From CAZMGD01 sp964565705 (GTDB lineage Bacteria > Actinomycetota > Acidimicrobiia > Acidimicrobiales > Ilumatobacteraceae), in contig CAZMGD010000065.1 of the NCBI GenBank assembly GCA_964565705.1, forward strand, positions 1-22,713: 22,713 nt of DNA, read 5' to 3'. The notes beneath the pieces were generated by a model. That model was given only the letters and a program-made list of their open reading frames with translations. It did not search any database and had not been told where the DNA came from. The translations under genes were made by a program, and so were the position numbers. This document shows, piece after piece, positions 21,265 through 22,713 of the stretch. Positions within the stretch are counted from its first letter, which is position 1. The number at the start of each line of letters is the position of its first letter.

Positions 21265-21271
21265 GCGACGC

Positions 21272-21277
21272 ATCTTA
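21272..21277 (-). promoter_or_regulatory. -10 box of imuA'
   Basis: TAAGAT on the minus strand, 7 bases before GTG 21264 and touching the LexA box on its upstream side. The -35 is poor; candidates are CGCAAC or TCGCAA. Confidence 0.55.
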
Positions 21278-21291
21278 CGAACAAAAGTTCG
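21278..21291. promoter_or_regulatory. LexA (SOS) box of imuA'
   Basis: CGAACAAAAGTTCG is a perfect SOS box including the flanking C and G. It directly abuts the -10 TAAGAT of imuA'. The sigma-factor gene starts 110 bp away on the other strand, so an effect there is less likely. Confidence 0.9.
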
Positions 21292-21362
21292 ACGGTTGCG
21301 ACCGGGCATCCGTGGGAACGTCCGCCGAGAGCGCGGTCCATCGAAATACCGAAGCTGAACCT

Positions 21363-21395
21363 GGAACAAATCGGCGACGAGGACGGTTCTACTCT
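21363..21395 (+). promoter_or_regulatory. Possible promoter of the sigma-factor gene
   Basis: TACTCT (21390-21395) ends 5 bases before ATG 21401, as in leaderless promoters, but has no good -35. The same stretch holds GGAAC (21363-21367), 18 bases, GTT (21386-21388), the arrangement of mycobacterial SigE/SigH-type extracytoplasmic sigma promoters. Confidence 0.35.
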
Positions 21396-21400
21396 CCGCA

Positions 21401-22228
21401 ATGAGTGATTCAATCGGTATCTACCTCAACGAGATCGGCAAGGTCGCCCTCCTCACCGCCGAGGAGGAGCGAGAGCTGTCTCGCATCATCGAAGAGGGTC
21501 GCGACGCAGCTGCACGCCTGGAGGCGGGCGAGCGCGGCGCCACCCTCAAGCGCAAGGTCCGGGCCGCGGCCGACTCCAAGGACCGCTTCATCCGGGCCAA
21601 CCTGCGCCTCGTGGTCTCGATCGCTCGCCGGTACCCCCTGCCGCAGGGCATGGATCTCGGCGACCTGATCCAGGAGGGCAACCTCGGCCTCGAGCATGCG
21701 GTCGACAAGTTCGACTGGCGGCGCGGCTTCAAGTTCTCCACCTACGCCACGTTCTGGATCCGCCAGGCGATCGGCCGGGCCCTCGACCAGAAGGGCAGCC
21801 TGATCCGCATCCCCGGCGACCGCAGCGCCCACCTCCGCTCGCTGCTGCGCCAGGTCGGCGGCGACGCCGACCAGCTCGACGCCGAGCATGCCGAGCTGCA
21901 CCGCCTGACCTCGAACATCTCGCTGGACAAGACCGTCGGTGACGACGGCGACGCGACCCTCGGCGACCTGATCGCCAACAGCGACGCCTCCCCGGAGGAC
22001 GTCGTGATGGCCGACGCCGACGGCGACCTGATCGACCAGCTGCTCAGCGTGCTCGACGAGCGGAGCCGCTACGCGGTCTCCTCGCGGTTCGGGTTCCTCG
22101 ACGGCGAGAAGCACAGCTTCCGCGAGATCGGCGAGCACCTCGGGGTCACCTCCGAAGCTGCCCGCCGGCTCACCAACCGAGCGCTGGAGAGCCTGCGCGG
22201 CGACGCTGAGCGCCTGCTCGCGGCCTGA
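21401..22228 (+). CDS. RNA polymerase sigma factor, RpoD-like group 2
   Basis: A 275-residue sigma-70 protein. Region 1.2 is near residues 5-30 (IGIYLNEIGKVALLTAEEE). Region 2 covers about 62-130 with RFIRANLRLVVSIARRY, DLIQEGNLGLEHAVDKFD and FKFSTYATFWIRQAI, the core-binding and -10-binding parts typical of housekeeping-type factors. Region 3 is about 131-185, with IRIPGDRSAHLRSLLRQ. Region 4 covers about 212-268 (DERSRYAVSSRFGF, HSFREIGEHLGVTSEAARRL). The -35 recognition helix reads TSEAARRLTNRALESLR instead of the common SRERVRQIE pattern, so promoter choice may differ from the main sigma factor. The short N-terminus lacks region 1.1, so this is an alternative group 2 factor. It converges on the MFS gene, with both stops inside one palindrome. 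Confidence 0.92.
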   Translation: MSDSIGIYLNEIGKVALLTAEEERELSRIIEEGRDAAARLEAGERGATLKRKVRAAADSKDRFIRANLRLVVSIARRYPLPQGMDLGDLIQEGNLGLEHAVDKFDWRRGFKFSTYATFWIRQAIGRALDQKGSLIRIPGDRSAHLRSLLRQVGGDADQLDAEHAELHRLTSNISLDKTVGDDGDATLGDLIANSDASPEDVVMADADGDLIDQLLSVLDERSRYAVSSRFGFLDGEKHSFREIGEHLGVTSEAARRLTNRALESLRGDAERLLAA

Positions 22229-22244
22229 CCCCGGTCAGGCCGCG
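22219..22244. terminator. Hairpin covering both stop codons of sigma and MFS genes
   Basis: An 11-bp perfect stem (arms CGCGGCCTGAC at 22219-22229 and GTCAGGCCGCG at 22234-22244) around the 4-base loop 22230-22233. The sigma TGA (22226-22228) and the MFS stop (22235-22237 on the other strand) sit at mirrored places in the arms. There is no T-run. A bidirectional terminator is likely. Confidence 0.6.
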
Positions 22245-22713
22245 GCGGGGGTGCTCGTCGAGACCAACCTGCGGTAGGAGCGGGTGCTCGCCGCCAGCAG
22301 CGTGATCAGGATGCCGAACAGGCCGGCGAGCGTGAACACGAGCGCGATGCCCCGCTCAGGGCCGGTGCCGAACCAATCGCCGATCCAGTCGGCCCCGCGA
22401 CCGTCGGTCATGAACGGCATGAACCCGCGCTCGGCGATCGGGCCGATCATGAGCGCGGTCAGCGGCGCCGCCGCGTTCTCGACCAGCTGGGCGAAGCCGA
22501 ACACGCGGCCCTGACGCTCGAACGGGATCGATCGCTGCAGCACCGTCTGCTCGGCCGCCTCGATCACCGGGATCAGGGCCAGCCACACGAACATGCCGAT
22601 CGTCAGCAGCACGATCGACGAGCGCAGGGCGAACACCGCGCACATCGTCCAGTTGACGAGGTTGCCGATGATCACCACCCGTACTGGGGCACTGCCGAGG
22701 CCGACCTTGGCGA
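22235..22713 (-). CDS. MFS transporter, C-terminal part (5' end outside window)
   Basis: About 159 codons of a major facilitator exporter, open to the right edge. At least four hydrophobic segments are visible (VVIIGNLVNWTMCAVFAL, SIVLLTIGMFVWLALIPVI, ENAAAPLTALMIGPIAE and GIALVFTLAGLFGILITLLA). The loop EQTVLQRSIPFERQGRVFGFAQ is a hallmark of DHA3-type exporters such as the EntS and macrolide-efflux group. The FMPFMTDGRGADWIGDWFGTGPE loop is given here by its ends, FMPFMT and WFGTGPERG. The substrate is unknown. An in-frame GTG at 22678 exists, but the coding pattern continues upstream, so it is not taken as the start. It ends 6 bp from the sigma gene. Confidence 0.88.
   Translation of the reverse strand, partial: AKVGLGSAPVRVVIIGNLVNWTMCAVFALRSSIVLLTIGMFVWLALIPVIEAAEQTVLQRSIPFERQGRVFGFAQLVENAAAPLTALMIGPIAERGFMPFMTDGRGADWIGDWFGTGPERGIALVFTLAGLFGILITLLAASTRSYRRLVSTSTPAAA

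Noticed and set aside
21265..21369. Longer N-terminus for imuA' starting at 21369
   Set aside because: It would run through the LexA box and -10, and its arginine-rich translation shows no family pattern.
1..22713. tRNA, rRNA or riboswitch genes
   Set aside because: No tRNA-like T-loop and anticodon arrangement or rRNA-like stretch was recognised, and there is little intergenic room outside the repeat array.

Overview
The window is high-GC, densely packed bacterial DNA with GTG/ATG starts, 4-base stop/start overlaps and many apparently leaderless promoters. Gene content and order point to an actinobacterium. The left half keeps the order pyrG - Nudix hydrolase - xerD and later scpA - scpB - pseudouridine synthase, which I recall from Mycobacterium tuberculosis (Rv1699-Rv1701 and Rv1709-Rv1711). 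The lack of mycolate-type genes, the sequence style and the sortase with DTR repeats suggest an Acidimicrobiia-like lineage; that placement is inference.

Layout: (1) 2-3138, a plus-strand operon of pyrG (5' end missing), a Nudix ADP-ribose pyrophosphatase, xerD and a small HD-domain protein. (2) 3199-4911, a secreted three-repeat protein ending in a class E-like sortase domain, convergent with trpS (4919-5899, minus). (3) A perfect palindrome between divergent trpS and scpA starts the operon scpA-scpB-rluB-tyrA-aroA (5937-10520), which combines chromosome segregation, rRNA modification and aromatic amino-acid synthesis. (4) 10521-11059, a mosaic intergenic repeat array broken by a 100-N assembly gap. 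(5) 11060-16700, a cell-envelope cluster: HAD phosphatase, UbiA-type decaprenyl-phosphate phosphoribosyltransferase, a methyltransferase, DprE1, DprE2 and a GT4 glycosyltransferase. (6) 16765-21264 (minus), imuB and imuA', each with a perfect LexA/SOS box, separated by an M6-like metalloprotease gene with its own non-SOS promoter. (7) 21401-22228, an RpoD-like sigma factor, convergent with the 3' part of an MFS exporter gene that runs off the window.

The strongest biological story is region 5. It encodes the whole known route from decaprenyl phosphate plus PRPP to decaprenylphosphoryl-arabinose: UbiA transfer, dephosphorylation (candidate HAD enzyme), then DprE1 oxidation and DprE2 reduction. 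This is the arabinose donor pathway of mycobacterial cell walls, here in a different gene neighbourhood and with serine at the DprE1 position that is the benzothiazinone-reactive cysteine in M. tuberculosis. The second story is the SOS mutasome pair imuA'/imuB, where both LexA boxes sit inside or next to leaderless promoters. The third is a set of promoter symmetries, most clearly the trpS/scpA palindrome, whose two start codons are equally far from its centre.
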